A stretch of DNA of 5,831 nucleotides from Desulfobacula sp. (lineage in GTDB: Bacteria > Desulfobacterota > Desulfobacteria > Desulfobacterales > Desulfobacteraceae), in NCBI GenBank assembly GCA_029940245.1, contig JAOZRF010000170.1:452-6282 (forward strand). Direction: 5' to 3'. The number at the start of each line of letters is the position of its first letter. Position 1 is the first letter of the stretch. Shown here one piece after another: positions 5,349-5,831 of the stretch. The position numbers were made by a program, and so were the translations under genes. The notes beneath the pieces are model-generated. The model worked only from the letters and a program-made list of their open reading frames with translations, made no database searches and was not told the DNA's origin.

Positions 5349-5636
5349 TTATTTAACAACCATGGGAACAATATAAAAATCCTCATCCCTTTGTGGTGCA
5401 TTGGCAAGGGTCACACTGGGACCGGGAGATATTTTTTTTTTGTCTTCCCTTAGCACATTATTCATAAGAGCCGCTCCTGAAGAAAGCTTGACCCCCTCAA
5501 CATTTACATCTTTGAGCTTATCAATATACTGAAGTATATGACTCAATTGTTCAGCCATTTTCTCTTTTTGAGATGCATCAACCTCTAATCGAGCAAGGTG
5601 GGCAATCTTTGCAACTTCATCTGCTGATATCTTCAT
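5349..5636 (-). CDS. gatC: Asp-tRNA(Asn)/Glu-tRNA(Gln) amidotransferase subunit C
   Basis: 95 residues, the usual GatC size. This small subunit wraps between GatA and GatB and stabilises the complex. Family marks in order: VAKIAHLARLEVD (8-20), a helical QLSHILQYIDKLKDVN (30-45), then NNVLREDK (59-66) and a closing LANAPQRDEDFYIVPMVVK. The common T-x-H segment before the LRED motif reads LSSGAAL instead. RBS AAGGAT stands just before the ATG at 5636. It begins 13 bp after the SPOR remnant stop and lies 33 bp before gatA, so it is clearly in one operon. Codons 66-69 contain an unbroken A10 run (5432-5441), long for an essential gene and prone to slippage or to sequencing error; the frame as given is intact. 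Confidence 0.95.
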   Translation of the reverse strand: MKISADEVAKIAHLARLEVDASQKEKMAEQLSHILQYIDKLKDVNVEGVKLSSGAALMNNVLREDKKKISPGPSVTLANAPQRDEDFYIVPMVVK

Positions 5637-5649
5637 CTTTATCCTTTTT

Positions 5650-5831
5650 TTATGATCCCTTTTTTACGATCTGGGCATTGATATTGGTTTTATTTAATTT
5701 TTCTTTCATTTTTTCTGCTTCATCCACGCTTGAGAAGGAACCGGTTCTGACCCTGTACCAGGCAATCCCATTTTTTTTTAAATTTTTCCCGGTAAGAAGA
5801 AAATCATTTTACAACAAGCAGCGCCATTTGA
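5650..5831 (-). pseudogene. SPOR-domain gene, 3' end, frame broken (frameshift or sequencing error)
   Basis: Minus-strand codons from 5808 to the TAA at 5652-5650 encode the second half of a SPOR (PF05036) domain: KKNGIAWYRVRTGSFSSVDE, then AEKMKEKLNKTNINAQIVKK. The strand WYRVRTGSF followed by an -EAEK- helix is the family signature. SPOR domains bind denuded peptidoglycan in the cell envelope, often at the division site. In this frame TAA occurs at 5811-5809 and no ATG, GTG or TTG start lies between it and the domain. The other two frames also close near here (TGA at 5806-5804; TAA just before the A9 run at 5779-5771). Removing one A from the A4 run at 5807-5810 would join upstream QMALLVV to NDFLLTG and restore a typical SPOR layout. 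It is therefore a frameshifted gene, an assembly error, or a chance scrap; the rest lies beyond the right edge. The stop is 13 bp from gatC. Confidence 0.6.

Overview
The window reads as chromosomal DNA from an anaerobic Desulfobacterota (old Deltaproteobacteria), most like the Desulfobacula/Desulfobacter group. This is an inference from protein style and gene content: a gatCA pair, a MutL carrying its own endonuclease motif, a delta-type small protein before mutL, and a FlgO/TolB-like plus VCBS-repeat exported protein. No 16S or other taxonomic marker is present. Every supported gene is on the minus strand, so the window reads biologically from right to left.

Right to left: (1) 5831-5650, the C-terminal half of a SPOR-domain gene whose frame is broken near 5807-5811. 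(2) gatC (5636-5349) and gatA (5315-3846), two subunits of the Asp-tRNA(Asn)/Glu-tRNA(Gln) amidotransferase; gatB does not follow. (3) A heptamer-repeat and stem-loop spacer at the gatA stop. (4) A 64-residue conserved-looking small protein (3797-3603) overlapping mutL by 26 bp. (5) mutL (3628-1838), full length, with ATPase and endonuclease motifs. (6) A hicB-hicA toxin-antitoxin pair (1748-1351), antitoxin first, 4-bp overlap, own promoter. (7) A promoter-bearing intergenic region (1350-1088). (8) The 5' part of a gene for an exported FlgO/TolB-like and VCBS-repeat protein (1087 to the left edge), whose C-terminus lies outside.

The SPOR remnant, gatC, gatA, the small gene and mutL look like one housekeeping transcription unit: gaps are 13, 33 and 48 bp, then an overlap. 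They combine translation fidelity (charging Asn/Gln tRNAs) with replication fidelity (mismatch repair). hicBA looks like a later arrival.

The most interesting feature is a perfect 36-bp direct repeat of the last nine codons plus stop of mutL (1832-1867), found again at 1159-1194 on the far side of hicBA. The protein-level likeness to a MutL C-terminus extends in frame beyond the exact repeat to a GRP triplet at 1222-1230. The 673-bp unit between the copies therefore looks like a toxin-antitoxin cassette, or the residue of a larger element, inserted at the 3' end of mutL so that mutL stays intact. Second-tier observations are the heptamer array that encodes the GatA C-terminus, the intercistronic hairpin there, long A/T homopolymers in five neighbouring genes including mutL, and the broken SPOR gene.
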